Shown: in pieces, positions 16,901-25,586 of the stretch
How the letters are laid out: the number at the start of each line of letters is the position of its first letter
Numbering within the stretch: the first letter of the stretch is position 1
From: Sulfuricurvum sp.
GTDB lineage: Bacteria > Campylobacterota > Campylobacteria > Campylobacterales > Sulfurimonadaceae
Assembly: GCA_024637215.1 (NCBI GenBank)
Contig: JAGXFM010000032.1
Span: 1-62,077 of the forward strand
DNA: 62,077 nt
Reading direction: 5' to 3'
Notes under the pieces: generated by a model
Told to the model about the DNA's origin: nothing
Database searches by the model: none
What the model saw: only the letters and a program-made list of their open reading frames with translations
Position numbers and translations under genes: made by a program

Positions 16901-18346
16901 CTCTTTGCCATCACGCATCATCGGCTCAATCACTTGTTCAACGACCTCTTGGGTAATATTGAAATAGCGTTGACGCTCTACCAAATTCGAGGCATCATAT
17001 TCACAGCGGGTAATGTATTGTTCTTCCACATGCTCCTGAAGATAGATCATGTGATCGTTTAGCCATTTCATGTAAGGGTTAGACGATTTTAGATATTGGT
17101 TAATATCCTCATCTTTGAGCACTTTCCCGAATTTTAAATCCAATCCGATCATTTGTCCCGATTGAAGACGTCCGCGCTCTTTGATCTGATCTTCCGGAAT
17201 ATCAATAACCCCGTATTCACTCGCGATCAGCAAGGTATCATCATTGGTGATGATATATTTGGACGGACGAAGACCGTTACGATCCAGTACACACCCGATA
17301 TAGCGTCCATCCGTGAGTGAGAATGCCGCAGGGCCGTCCCATGCTTCAAAAACGGTCGAATGGTATTCATAAAATGCTCGAAGCTGCGGGTCCATATGCG
17401 GAGCATTTTGCCATGGAGCCGGAATAACCGCACGCGCCGCTTTGAAAAAATCCATCCCGTTAATAATCAAAAATTCAAAAAAGTTATCGGCACTCGCACT
17501 GTCCGAACCGCCCGGTTGAAGGATCGGTAAAAGACGTGCAATCTCTTCGTCGGTAAACACTTCACTTTTGATGGATTCAGATTTAACCGCGACGTTAAAA
17601 CGGTTTGCTTCGACCGAGTTGATCTCACCGTTGTGGGCTACGGCACGAAACGGCTGAGCCAAACGCCATTTTGGAAGGGTATTGGTTGAAAAACGCTGAT
17701 GAAACAATGCAAAAGAGATTTTAAAATTTTCGTTTTGTAAATCGGTATAAAATTCTTTAATGTGCGTAGGCATAATGAGCCCTTTATACGACACGACACG
17801 CGCCGACATAGAGGCAATATAAAAGTCACTGTCGCTCACGAGCGCGTGCTCTATCTCTTTACGGCTAAGATACAACAATGCATCAAAACGCTGGCTGGCC
17901 ATAAGGGAGTTCGGTGTCATAAAAATATGGTGGATTTCAGGCAATGTGGCAAGGGCTTGTTCACCCAATGCATTTGTATCAATCGGAACAATACGATCCA
18001 AAACTACTTTAAGATCATTTGCCATACAAATTTTTTCAAAATGTGCCAACGTTGAAGCATCGCGGGTAAATACGACGGCGACGGCATACATCTCAGGGAG
18101 TTCGACTCCCGCTTCAGCCGCCGCTGTTCGCATAAACTCATGTGGAAGAGACAAAAGCAATCCGCTTCCGTCACCCGTTTTTCCGTCAGCCGCAACGGCT
18201 CCGCGGTGCATCATTCGCTCTAAAGCCGTAATGGCGTTTTCCAAGTTTTCATGCGAAGGACGGTTTTTGATACTTGCAATCAAACCGAATCCGCAGTTAT
18301 CTTTAAATGATCGTAATAGGTCTTGGTATTCCACTCTAATCGTCAC
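13901..18346 (-). CDS. gltB: Glutamate synthase large subunit
   Basis: 1481 residues that make glutamate from glutamine and 2-oxoglutarate. After a 17-residue propeptide, the nucleophile C18 lies in DNCGFGLIAS of the class II amidotransferase domain (to about 430). The central domain, the FMN synthase domain with ISGGDGGTGAAPLTSIK and the 3Fe-4S motif CKMLRICHVNKC (C-x5-C-x4-C) follow. The glycine-rich GXGXG beta-helix ends the protein (GKGMHGGKIVIKSKNQ and on). GTG at 18346 is given as start; GTG at 18334 has a better-placed AAAGGTGA and would drop four residues. First gene of the leftward operon. Confidence 0.96.
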   Translation of the reverse strand: MTIRVEYQDLLRSFKDNCGFGLIASIKNRPSHENLENAITALERMMHRGAVAADGKTGDGSGLLLSLPHEFMRTAAAEAGVELPEMYAVAVVFTRDASTLAHFEKICMANDLKVVLDRIVPIDTNALGEQALATLPEIHHIFMTPNSLMASQRFDALLYLSRKEIEHALVSDSDFYIASMSARVVSYKGLIMPTHIKEFYTDLQNENFKISFALFHQRFSTNTLPKWRLAQPFRAVAHNGEINSVEANRFNVAVKSESIKSEVFTDEEIARLLPILQPGGSDSASADNFFEFLIINGMDFFKAARAVIPAPWQNAPHMDPQLRAFYEYHSTVFEAWDGPAAFSLTDGRYIGCVLDRNGLRPSKYIITNDDTLLIASEYGVIDIPEDQIKERGRLQSGQMIGLDLKFGKVLKDEDINQYLKSSNPYMKWLNDHMIYLQEHVEEQYITRCEYDASNLVERQRYFNITQEVVEQVIEPMMRDGKEAVGSMGDDTPLAAFSSVQRHFSDYFKQRFAQVTNPPIDPIREKVVMSLNTGFGETHNILDEIPSHANRLKAISPIIIREKLEVLKSFGDKKSPRYQSFYANQEFSTAYQGALKPALEALVERVIKAVREEGVRIVILDDSGFDKEHKAIPMAMAVGRISRALLDAKIRHLASIVACTSEVIDSHGAATLIAYGASAVYPTLLFATVAARAENSVNDISCSEAFKSVHHALNAGLLKIMSKMGIATIASYRNSGLFDVIGLSKEIVHECFGESHVMIPGLSYEDIDARLERNHKDAFEVGGFNRIFPLKIGGYYKFYNGQEHHDFNPDVIHAIHKVSKTGKREDFDKLSALINGRGQKFIRDFFEFKSDRPSIDISEVEPKEAIFKRFASAAMSLGSISPEAHECLAVAMNTIGAQSNSGEGGEDSARFGTLKNSKIKQVASGRFGVTPAYLRSAEEIQIKVAQGAKPGEGGQLPGHKVSGLIARLRYTMPGVTLISPPPHHDIYSIEDLAQLIFDMKQVNPNAKVAVKLVSSAGVGTIAAGVAKAYADKIIISGGDGGTGAAPLTSIKFAGNPWELGLSEAHNALKVNNLRGLVHVQTDGGLKTGQDIVKAALLGAESYAFGTGALTIIGCKMLRICHVNKCSVGIATQNETLRHDYFNGTVEQLINYFTYLAEDVRKIMAQLGYKTIEELVGRSDLLRVIDTEFAKKFDFSSVLHREEGFNTCQAPSNEPFDSNEFEKEVLAEAMDAIKNPERPIRIVRDICNLNRSFGARISGEIAQYYGDSGLKSDTIRLQLKGIAGQALGAFLINGVSIHLEGVANDYIGKGMHGGKIVIKSKNQGERFSAGGNTCLYGATGGKLFISGSVGERFAVRNSGALAIVEGTGDNACEYMTGGVAVILGKTGINFGAGMTGGFAFVYDQDHSFVENVNRELIDALRIDTDDGDEARHYLKRLLKEYVAETESEMAQELLKNFRVEIRNFWLVRPKNLTKLPLNPDKGD

Positions 18347-18515
18347 CTTTCACCAGAAAATTTCGGCAAATTATTATTTTTTAATCTCTTTTTAAACATA
18401 AGTAGTTTAAAGGGAGATGAAATTTTCTTATTTTAACAATACTCAGGTTAAAAAAGGTTAAAATGGCGGGAATTAATGAAGATTTTGAAAAGAAATGTGT
18501 AAAGTAGAACTAATC
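18347..18515. promoter_or_regulatory. Divergent promoter region between gltB and recO
   Basis: This AT-rich spacer must drive gltB leftward and recO rightward. Candidate -10 hexamers of the TAAAAT type occur in both directions. A direct repeat GGTTAAAA occurs twice about ten bases apart near 18448-18464. No clear palindrome for a nitrogen regulator was seen. Confidence 0.4.
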
Positions 18516-19133
18516 ATGCAGGGCTTTATTATCAAACTCAACCGTGCCCGCGAAGAAGATATGATCGTCACCATCATAGCCGAGGAAAGCTTACAGACCC
18601 TTTATCGCTTCTACGGAGCACGCCATAGCCCTATCAATATGGGATTTAAAATTGACTTTGAAGCAGAACACTCTTTTAAGTCTTCTATTCCGAGAATGAA
18701 AGATGTGATACATCTTGGGTTTTCTTGGATGGGTCAGTATGAGCGTCTTCGATTATGGCAGCAGTTTATTACCCTCTTTCACCCCCATCTCAAAGACTCC
18801 GAGTCTATCGGTGATTTTTATTTCTCCCTCTTAAACGACGCTTCCCTTCGATGGAAAGATCAAAACCCTAAACGCGTCGCCATCGAATCGTATGTCCGAC
18901 TTCTCGAGTATGAGGGGAGGCTCCACCGTGAACCTAACTGCTTTTTTTGTGATCTTCCTATAGAAGAGGATATTTCATTGATTCGGGCTTTTTTGCCGGC
19001 TCATCAAAACTGCTCCCACACCCTCTCCATCAATCCAAAAGGGCTTGAATGGCTTTATACGAATGCCTCTACCTTGTTTTTGGACGATAAAGAGATTGAT
19101 CGCTTATGGTATGTACTCAACGAAGGGTTTTAA
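18516..19133 (+). CDS. recO: Recombination mediator RecO, epsilon-type
   Basis: Loads RecA on SSB-coated DNA with RecR. The likely start is the ATG at 18516, giving 205 residues beginning MQGFIIKLNRAREEDMIVTI, an OB-fold start typical of RecO; an upstream in-frame ATG at 18495 adds seven residues. A short cysteine pair occurs at CFFCDL, and another cysteine at NCSHTLS, recalling the RecO zinc site in reduced form. The protein is shorter than E. coli RecO (242), as usual in Campylobacterota. Its stop overlaps the convergent cheR stop by four bases. Confidence 0.82.
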   Translation: MQGFIIKLNRAREEDMIVTIIAEESLQTLYRFYGARHSPINMGFKIDFEAEHSFKSSIPRMKDVIHLGFSWMGQYERLRLWQQFITLFHPHLKDSESIGDFYFSLLNDASLRWKDQNPKRVAIESYVRLLEYEGRLHREPNCFFCDLPIEEDISLIRAFLPAHQNCSHTLSINPKGLEWLYTNASTLFLDDKEIDRLWYVLNEGF

Positions 19134-19969
19134 ACAATCGTATAAAATTTAATCCCATCGTCATAATGCTCCACTAAAGCAACGGGCGTTTTAACAAAAT
19201 CAGCATGCCCGAAAAAAAGTAGAGATTCCTTTGTGCGAGAAAGTCTTCCGAGACGTTCAACCGCCTTCGCAACGGTTGGCTCATCAAAATATATGAGCAT
19301 ATTACGTGAAAAAATCATATCGAATTTTCCTAACTCAAACAGACGTTCATCGAAAATATTGATCGTATGAAACGTCACCAACCGTTTCACATCATCACGA
19401 ACCCTCAGGGTGTTTTCCTCTTTTATAAAATATTTTTCTTGCAGTTCTTGTGTCGTTTTGTGTAATGATCTGGCTGTATAATGCCCTTCTCTAGCTAATA
19501 ATGTTACTTCACTGTTAATATCCAAAGAGACAATTTCGATCTTTAGCGCAGAGACACCGCGATCAAGTAGGGCAATAGCAATCGAATAGGGTTCTTCTCC
19601 GCTAGAACCGGGAGCGCATAAAATACGTACTTTTTCTTTACGGGAGACAACCTTATCCACTAAAAAATTAATCTGACGTGCTTCTCTGAAAAAATAGGTT
19701 TCATTGACGGTTAACACGTTTATCAGCCCTTCCAAAATTTCATTATCGTTTTCGAGGCATCTGTACAACTCATCAAACGAAAAAATATGGTTATTACGAC
19801 AAAAATAGATTAACTTAGAAGCCGTAATAGACTCTTTTTGATTAAAATGGATACCGGTGATCGCCGTGAATTTTTCCAAAACGGCTTTGGGATTGACAAA
19901 ATTTTCCACATTTTGACGGATCTGATCATCAGCTTTAGGAACTTTTTTTGTATTAAGCCAACCGAACAT
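19130..19969 (-). CDS. cheR: Chemoreceptor methyltransferase CheR
   Basis: Methylates glutamates on chemoreceptors using SAM. The N-terminal helical domain (about 20-90) precedes VNETYFFREARQINFL, a strongly conserved CheR segment, then VRILCAPGSSGEEPYSIAIAL (SAM site) and FDMIFSRNMLIYFDEPT. The 279-residue length is typical. The start overlaps the cheB stop by 17 bases, so the pair forms an adaptation operon. From memory, Campylobacter jejuni also has cheB and cheR adjacent. Confidence 0.95.
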   Translation of the reverse strand: MFGWLNTKKVPKADDQIRQNVENFVNPKAVLEKFTAITGIHFNQKESITASKLIYFCRNNHIFSFDELYRCLENDNEILEGLINVLTVNETYFFREARQINFLVDKVVSRKEKVRILCAPGSSGEEPYSIAIALLDRGVSALKIEIVSLDINSEVTLLAREGHYTARSLHKTTQELQEKYFIKEENTLRVRDDVKRLVTFHTINIFDERLFELGKFDMIFSRNMLIYFDEPTVAKAVERLGRLSRTKESLLFFGHADFVKTPVALVEHYDDGIKFYTIV

Positions 19970-20540
19970 TCAACCCTCCGTATTCTTTTATGCGATCAAT
20001 AATCTCGTCGATTGAGCCGACATTTCCGTTAGAAACCAACTCTTTTGCACGACGCGGCATCCCAAACACAATAGCGCTCTCTTCGCTTTCAAATAGACAC
20101 TCCCCCCCTGAGTCAAAAAGGGATAACGATCCGTTAGCTCCATCATCCCCGATGCCCGTTAAGATCACCCCTAAACGTTTAAGCGAGGAGGGAAGTGCCG
20201 CAGCGGAAGAGAATAATCGATCGATTTGAGGATTATAAGGATAATCCCCCTCTTCCATCGGCTCCAACCAAATCTCTCCGTTTTTTTGAAATAACCGTGA
20301 CGTAACGGAACAGACGTAAATGTGTCTATTCTCAATTTTTAAAGGATGCTCAACCGACGAAATCGGAAGAGATACAATCGATTGCAACTGATTAATAAAA
20401 CTTGGGATGAATTCGGCACTCATGTGCTGCGCGATAATAATCGTTCCCACAAAATGATCGTCCAATGCTGAAAGGATCGAATAAATTCGTCCAGGGCCAC
20501 CCGTAGAAGCACCGATAAGAATTAAGGCTGATATATTCAT
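19953..20540 (-). CDS. cheB: Chemoreceptor methylesterase CheB (catalytic domain only)
   Basis: Removes methyl groups from, and deamidates, chemoreceptors. The 195 residues cover only the catalytic domain: LIGASTGGPGRIYSIL holds the catalytic serine, AQHMSAEF the histidine and VILTGIGDDGANG the aspartate. The N-terminal receiver domain of enterobacterial CheB is absent, as is known for Campylobacter and Helicobacter relatives, so phosphorylation by CheA cannot control this protein directly. It leads the cheB-cheR unit. Confidence 0.94.
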   Translation of the reverse strand: MNISALILIGASTGGPGRIYSILSALDDHFVGTIIIAQHMSAEFIPSFINQLQSIVSLPISSVEHPLKIENRHIYVCSVTSRLFQKNGEIWLEPMEEGDYPYNPQIDRLFSSAAALPSSLKRLGVILTGIGDDGANGSLSLFDSGGECLFESEESAIVFGMPRRAKELVSNGNVGSIDEIIDRIKEYGGLNVRLA

Positions 20541-20653
20541 AAACGTATTTTACACCATTCTAACTCTATTAATAGACCTATCGAGATACTCTTAGGTACG
20601 ATTCTTGCTTGTATTTTGTATTAATACTAAAATCCACTATAAATGAGTCTTTC

Positions 20654-20899
20654 ATGCGTATCAATAAAGCGAGTGAAGCCGTATTAGCGAAATATGCTCC
20701 GCAACCTAAACTTCATGTCGAATCTATCTATAAGCCTCACACCATTAATAAAAAAGGGGCATCTCTCCAAGATTTTTATCATGAAGTTCATGCCAAAAAT
20801 AATTTATACATCGAACAAATATACAATGGAAAAAATGCTGAAGAGATTGAATCGATGATGGTACAAAACCGTAGACTGATCGAAACAAAACGGAATTAA
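20654..20899 (+). CDS. Small hypothetical soluble protein
   Basis: 81 residues from the ATG at 20654; the frame extends upstream to a TTG at 20609, but the N-terminal extension looks non-coding. Charged and helical (MRINKASEAVLAKYAP at the start, EEIESMMVQNRRLIETKRN at the end) with no membrane segment, cysteine pair or motif that I recognise. It is transcribed away from cheB and may share its promoter region. There is no obvious RBS, which lowers confidence in the start. Confidence 0.6.
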   Translation: MRINKASEAVLAKYAPQPKLHVESIYKPHTINKKGASLQDFYHEVHAKNNLYIEQIYNGKNAEEIESMMVQNRRLIETKRN

Positions 20900-20927
20900 T
20901 AACGATACAACTGTTTTAAGTTTTGTA

Positions 20928-21332
20928 TCAAATCTCATAATAATGAGGTTGATACGCCTGATCCAGTTCAGAGAGTTTCATACCGAAGAGAGAACGCATT
21001 TTTTCTTCTATATCACCCCAAAAATACTCCAAAATCAAACTTGAACCCGTATTTCCGTCTATTTTATAAAATGGCCCTTCTAACGCTTCAATAATATCTA
21101 TCACTTCAATCTCATGGCTTGGACGGGAAAGTTTATAACCTCCTGAAGCCCCCCGAATACTGCTTACCAAATTATTGCGACGCAAAATAGAAAGAAGCTG
21201 TTCGAGATACCCGTGTGAAATCTGTGTCATTGCTGAAATTTCACGTACCTGCATTGCCCGTGCATGAGGTGCATGTGAGAGAACATGCATCGCGGCAAGG
21301 CCGTAAATCGCTTTAGAAGATAAAGCTGCCAT
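20928..21332 (-). CDS. Rrf2-family transcriptional regulator
   Basis: 134 residues with the Rrf2 winged helix: ALSSKAIYGLAAMHVLSHA, QVREISAMTQISHGYLEQLLSILRRNNLVSSIRGASGGYKLSRP, and IDIIEALEGPF. The three clustered cysteines that hold an Fe-S cluster in IscR or NsrR are absent, so this member does not sense through such a cluster. It overlaps the DUF4395 gene start-to-stop by one base and is the second gene of that unit. An inverted repeat upstream of the unit is a candidate autoregulatory site. Confidence 0.88.
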   Translation of the reverse strand: MAALSSKAIYGLAAMHVLSHAPHARAMQVREISAMTQISHGYLEQLLSILRRNNLVSSIRGASGGYKLSRPSHEIEVIDIIEALEGPFYKIDGNTGSSLILEYFWGDIEEKMRSLFGMKLSELDQAYQPHYYEI

Positions 21333-21775
21333 TATGCAAAAGCCTTCGGATATATTTTTTTTACAATATAATAAATCTTACACGCAATACAATAGCCGAA
21401 AAACAGCTCCAAAGCGGCGCAAAATAAAAAGATCCCTGCAATAATCGCCGTAGCAAAACCGGCTCCTAACCACGAAGTAATCAATAAGGCAAACGTAAAT
21501 CCTACCCCGAAAAATGCCGCCAACCGTTTGGCTCCCGCGTCTTCCATTTTTACGGGAAGTGATAATTTTTTCTGAATAAATAACGAAATATTTTGGATAG
21601 GGCTTAAATGCTTGTAGCCGTACAATCGAAACATAAAATCAATAATTAATGCGATCAAAATTACTAAACTTTGTGTGAGCAAAAATGCGATAATCGTACT
21701 TATGACAAATAACGTATTAATACGGGTTACGGTTGCATCGACTTGACGAAAGATTAAAGGACATTGCTGAGCCAT
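21332..21775 (-). CDS. DUF4395-like membrane protein
   Basis: 147 residues with two pairs of hydrophobic helices (about 22-50 and 85-130). CPLIFRQVDATVTRINTLFV at the N-terminus, LYGYKHLSPIQNIS, GAKRLAAFFGVGF and the end FGYCIACKIYYIVKKI match my memory of DUF4395 proteins, whose role is unknown. Cysteines C5 and the pair in GYCIACK (family hallmark) could be redox-active. It is co-transcribed with the Rrf2 regulator, which suggests regulated expression under some stress. Confidence 0.78.
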   Translation of the reverse strand: MAQQCPLIFRQVDATVTRINTLFVISTIIAFLLTQSLVILIALIIDFMFRLYGYKHLSPIQNISLFIQKKLSLPVKMEDAGAKRLAAFFGVGFTFALLITSWLGAGFATAIIAGIFLFCAALELFFGYCIACKIYYIVKKIYPKAFA

Positions 21776-21827
21776 CTCTATTCTCCTAAATTTTTCACCA
21801 TTTTAATACACTCTTCCCTAATTGTAA

Positions 21828-21847
21828 AGTATTCATACTAAAATACT
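21828..21847. promoter_or_regulatory. Inverted repeat upstream of the DUF4395-Rrf2 unit
   Basis: AGTATT (21828-21833) and AATACT (21842-21847) form an inverted repeat with an eight-base spacer. A nested shorter repeat AGTAT-TC-ATACT lies at 21828-21839. Position about 50-70 bases before the DUF4395 start suits an operator, possibly for the co-transcribed Rrf2 protein. Confidence 0.4.
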
Positions 21848-21867
21848 AAGGTATAAGATTTTTGACC

Positions 21868-21893
21868 AAAAAAAAAGGGATCATCTCCCTCTC
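21868..21893 (-). terminator. Rho-independent terminator of the regulator-chemoreceptor-kinase operon
   Basis: Read on the minus strand, AGGGA-GATGA-TCCCT (21876-21890) forms a five-base stem and is followed by nine T residues (21868-21876 as A on the plus strand). It lies just after the stop of the response regulator gene at 21897. Confidence 0.75.
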
Positions 21894-21896
21894 TTT

Positions 21897-22268
21897 TTAG
21901 CTGCGTTCTTGAATCAATTCACGTATTTTTTTCTCAACGCTTGCGAGTGAATCAAACGGTTTTAGCAGATAATGATCCGCACCTACTTTATGACTTTGCA
22001 AGACTTTATCCAACGTGGAATACGCGGTCATCATCACCACCACACACTCAGGGTCTTTCGCTTTTATCTCTTCTAAGACACTAAGCCCGTCTTTTTGAGG
22101 CATCATAATATCCAGTAACACCCCATCATAATCGCCTGCACGAAAACGGCTAACTGCATTAATCGGATTTTCGATATAAGTGATTTTAAAATCTCCGGAA
22201 CGGCCTAATGCTTTTTCCAGCATGGCACCGATCGAAGGCTCATCATCGACAATTAGCAAACGTATCAT
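21897..22268 (-). CDS. Single-domain CheY-like response regulator
   Basis: A 123-residue receiver domain without output domain. The acidic pair is VDDEPSIG (residues 7-9), the phosphoacceptor lies in [13 protein letters not shown] at about residue 57, the switch threonine is in MMTAYST, and the lysine in LLKPFDS near 103. All key residues are present. It is the third gene of the unit with the kinase and chemoreceptor, and its ATG overlaps the chemoreceptor stop by four bases, so it is the probable phosphate target of that kinase. Another kinase could also serve it. Confidence 0.92.
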   Translation of the reverse strand: MIRLLIVDDEPSIGAMLEKALGRSGDFKITYIENPINAVSRFRAGDYDGVLLDIMMPQKDGLSVLEEIKAKDPECVVVMMTAYSTLDKVLQSHKVGADHYLLKPFDSLASVEKKIRELIQERS

Positions 22269-23587
22269 TTTAAACCTCCAAATAGTTGATTAATCGCACT
22301 GCCCATTAAATCTTCCGTTTTCTCTGCGACCAAGACATCCAATGCATCAAATACCCCATGGCTTGCCTCTTCAATCGTTTTGATCCGTTGTTCAATTTGA
22401 TGGCGTGAACATAATTTTTTACCCTCACCGCAATCCGCGATCAGAGCATTCGCCTGTGTATGGACCGTAGCATGAGGTTTTTCTAAGAGACCATATGATT
22501 TAAGATGACCGAATTGCTCTTTACCGGTACCGCTCTCATACCATTTGCCCAAACGGCATGAATGGTGATCAACCGCTTTAAAATCATTCTCTTGCCCGAA
22601 TAAGAAGGCATACACGTTATTTTTGAAAATAACATGATCGATTTTTGCCAAATTGCTAAAAATATAGTTGCTGATATCCATAATTTCATAGACACTGCGG
22701 GATGAATTGCGTTGAAATGTTTGCATACGATCACTCAAGAGAGAAACTTCATTTTTGGTGCTGGAAACAATGGTCGAAAGCTCTTCCGTTGCACTTTCGA
22801 TCTCATTGGTATCTTGCTGCATTGATTGAATCACAATTTCAATCTCTTTGGTCGCTTTTTGGGTCCGTTCCGCCAATTTACGTACTTCATCGGCTACAAC
22901 GGCAAATCCTCTACCGTGTTCTCCCGCCCGTGCCGCTTCAATAGCGGCATTGAGCGCTAGGAGGTTGGTCTGATCGGCAATATCTTTGATCAGTGCGATG
23001 ACATTAGAAACTTCATTGGAGCGGGTAACCAAGCTCGCGGTTGTCGAGATCGTCCCCTCCATCAGTTCTGCTAGTTTATTCATGTATTCATCAACACGGT
23101 TGGCGATTTTTAGCCCTTCATCCGAACCTTCCGCTGTTTCACGCGATTGTTCTACCATATCTTTGAGTTTTTCGAGGATATCAATAAAAACTTTTTGAGT
23201 TGCACTCAACGCACCTTTGATGCTTTTTTGGTGCATTTCAAGTAATCCGCCCTCTTCACTGCCGACAACCGATGATTTGATCAGAATAAATCCCTTCATC
23301 CCGTTGCTAAATGTTTTACTGACAACCGAGGCTTCGCAATCACCGACAACGATTTCAGACGACCCTTTGGATAATTCACGCGCAACGGCTTGTTTATCAG
23401 AGATATCTTGAGCGCGTGTGTTAAAAAAAATCGGTTCACCTTGAGTATTTAAGACAACCAAAGCCTCTTTGGCACTGAGTGCCGCAATCTCTTTGTAAAA
23501 CTCCAATTCAGCTTTTAGTGCATTACACTCTTCTTGAATAAGATCTTTTTCTTCTTTGAGTTTTGCCGATTCTCCATTAAACCACAT
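22265..23587 (-). CDS. Soluble TlpD-like chemoreceptor with C-terminal CZB domain
   Basis: 440 residues without membrane segments, so cytoplasmic. An N-terminal coiled coil (1-45) and a PAS-like segment (about 45-115) precede the signalling domain, whose hairpin tip is [20 protein letters not shown] followed by [20 protein letters not shown]. The C-terminal region carries the chemoreceptor zinc-binding (CZB) pattern: an early histidine in [30 protein letters not shown] and [10 protein letters not shown]. Layout and size match Helicobacter TlpD, which responds to oxidants and metals. The start overlaps the kinase stop by 11 bases. Confidence 0.92.
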   Translation of the reverse strand: MWFNGESAKLKEEKDLIQEECNALKAELEFYKEIAALSAKEALVVLNTQGEPIFFNTRAQDISDKQAVARELSKGSSEIVVGDCEASVVSKTFSNGMKGFILIKSSVVGSEEGGLLEMHQKSIKGALSATQKVFIDILEKLKDMVEQSRETAEGSDEGLKIANRVDEYMNKLAELMEGTISTTASLVTRSNEVSNVIALIKDIADQTNLLALNAAIEAARAGEHGRGFAVVADEVRKLAERTQKATKEIEIVIQSMQQDTNEIESATEELSTIVSSTKNEVSLLSDRMQTFQRNSSRSVYEIMDISNYIFSNLAKIDHVIFKNNVYAFLFGQENDFKAVDHHSCRLGKWYESGTGKEQFGHLKSYGLLEKPHATVHTQANALIADCGEGKKLCSRHQIEQRIKTIEEASHGVFDALDVLVAEKTEDLMGSAINQLFGGLK

Positions 23588-25529
23588 CCGGTTTCTCCTT
23601 ATATCTTTTTAAACTAATCTCGAAAGTTGCACCGCTATTTTTGTTGCTCACTCGAATACCCCCTCCATGCTTGTCAATAATAGCTTTGGCTACGTTCAAT
23701 CCGATCCCCATACTCTTTTTTTTATCTCCGCTTGTTGCAAAATCAAAAATCCCCTCTACCATATTATCGGGAATTCCCCCCGCATTATCACTAATGGCAA
23801 CGGTAATGAGCTCTTCATCGCAATGGAAATGAATATCGATGTGACGATTTTCATACGATATTGTACCCTTTTCAAACTCATCTAACGCATTATTTAGGAT
23901 TATTATCCATACTTGTTCAAGTCGATTGGAGATTCCCATCGTCATACAAGAGTTAGAATCATACGCACTACTAAGGCTAAAAATCTCCCCGTTCATTAGG
24001 ATTTGAACGATATGTTTCGAACGATTCATAATAATCCGAAGGGCATAAATCAAAGTCATATGGATGTTGCACGGTTTCATCTCCTCTTTCCCTGTTCCGG
24101 CAAATTCATACATGGATCCGACGATAGATTCAATCCGTGATATCCCCTCCTGAATCGGTTCGAATAAAGGGAGCACCTCTGGGATTTTATCTTCACATTC
24201 CCATTGAAGCAATTCAAGGTTCCCTTTGATGTAGGTAATAGGGGTATTGATTTCATGAGTTATTGCCGCAGCCAAACGTCCGACACTCATCAGCTTGGCA
24301 TCATTAATTCGATCTTCTTTCATCCGCTCAATCGGAGTAACATCGATAAAGTAGAGGATGTAATACTCTTCGCTCGGAATCATCGGATTGGGCATCGAAC
24401 TGATATGAAGCGTATAATACTCCTTATTTTGATGACGATTTTCTAATACAACCCGCCCTTGTATTTCACCGTTATGCACTTGTCTGAAAATAGATTCCAG
24501 CACCTCTCTTCTCGTGCATCCATCAAAATTTATGGGTTCTAGCCCCTCCGAAGTTTCAGCCATCCATGTACGCGTAGGTGATGAGGCGAAAAAATCATCA
24601 TTGCGCTCGTATCCAATCAAATCCAAATATTTTTGATTGACTAAAATTGCTTCATAACGATGGTTGAACAATACCGTCAAAGAGGGTTCATAATCAATCA
24701 ACTGCTCCATACTCGCCAAGATAGCGCGATTAACTTCACTCAAATCCTGTGCGATACAAACAATCTCTTCAATCTCTCCACGCTGATTACGAATAGCGTA
24801 TATGGTGCTGTCAACCGTAATCAGATCCCCTTTTACACTGATAAATTCAATAATGCCCCGATAGATATCTCCCGATTTGAGCCGCTCACGTACCAATGTC
24901 CGTAAAAAAATCCAGAAACGACGTTCAACGAACCGCATCCAATGGCTTCCGATCATCATTTCACTCTGATACCCCAGCAATCGGCATAACAAATCATTCA
25001 CTTCAATGATAAGTCCATTCTCTTCCATTCGGATTAAAAGCGATGTTTTGGAGATAGCACCGAACATCAGATTAATTTGTTTAAACGCTTTTTGCGCCTG
25101 CTTAGCTTCCAACGATTGTCGTATCAAACGCTCAGAGACTTTTTTTACCGCACTCGGAAGAAGAGGCTTTAGCAAGTATTTATCGACCCCGACATCAATC
25201 GCCTGCAAAAACAGGTCACTTCCGTGAGCGCTTGAAATAACAACGGTTTTAATCGCGGGATTTTCGCTTTTACTGTGACTAATTGTTTCAAAAATTGCAC
25301 TGTTCATCTCCATCGGATGGAGGATTAAAAGATCAATCTCCTCAAAATTATGGGGTAAAGCATTTTGAATACTCACGTCTGCATCAAATTCTAATAACAC
25401 CTCACCGAAAGGGTCTGTATTTGATAATTTGTTATCTCCTAATACCCAATCGGTAACATAAACGATCTTTATAGTTTCAGTCATAGTTCCGTCATTATTT
25501 TTTTGTAATGTTACATTATTTTTTTTCAT
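23577..25529 (-). CDS. Sensor histidine kinase with N-terminal pseudo-receiver and two PAS domains
   Basis: 650 residues, soluble. Residues 18-135 form a receiver-like fold ending in the KYLLKPLLP lysine segment, but the phosphoacceptor position reads [10 protein letters not shown] with histidine 71 in place of aspartate. Two PAS domains follow (about 155-265 and 275-398). The HisKA helix [20 protein letters not shown] places the phosphorylated histidine at 425. The ATPase domain has [16 protein letters not shown] (N box), [12 protein letters not shown] (G1) and [15 protein letters not shown] (G2). The ATG at 25529 is listed; a second in-frame ATG at 25484 would give [13 protein letters not shown]. 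First gene of the unit. Confidence 0.92.
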   Translation of the reverse strand: MKKNNVTLQKNNDGTMTETIKIVYVTDWVLGDNKLSNTDPFGEVLLEFDADVSIQNALPHNFEEIDLLILHPMEMNSAIFETISHSKSENPAIKTVVISSAHGSDLFLQAIDVGVDKYLLKPLLPSAVKKVSERLIRQSLEAKQAQKAFKQINLMFGAISKTSLLIRMEENGLIIEVNDLLCRLLGYQSEMMIGSHWMRFVERRFWIFLRTLVRERLKSGDIYRGIIEFISVKGDLITVDSTIYAIRNQRGEIEEIVCIAQDLSEVNRAILASMEQLIDYEPSLTVLFNHRYEAILVNQKYLDLIGYERNDDFFASSPTRTWMAETSEGLEPINFDGCTRREVLESIFRQVHNGEIQGRVVLENRHQNKEYYTLHISSMPNPMIPSEEYYILYFIDVTPIERMKEDRINDAKLMSVGRLAAAITHEINTPITYIKGNLELLQWECEDKIPEVLPLFEPIQEGISRIESIVGSMYEFAGTGKEEMKPCNIHMTLIYALRIIMNRSKHIVQILMNGEIFSLSSAYDSNSCMTMGISNRLEQVWIIILNNALDEFEKGTISYENRHIDIHFHCDEELITVAISDNAGGIPDNMVEGIFDFATSGDKKKSMGIGLNVAKAIIDKHGGGIRVSNKNSGATFEISLKRYKEKPDVV

Positions 25530-25586
25530 CTGAGTGTAATATTTTTGAGATACAATCTCGTTTACTATATTCCATAGGATTAAATT

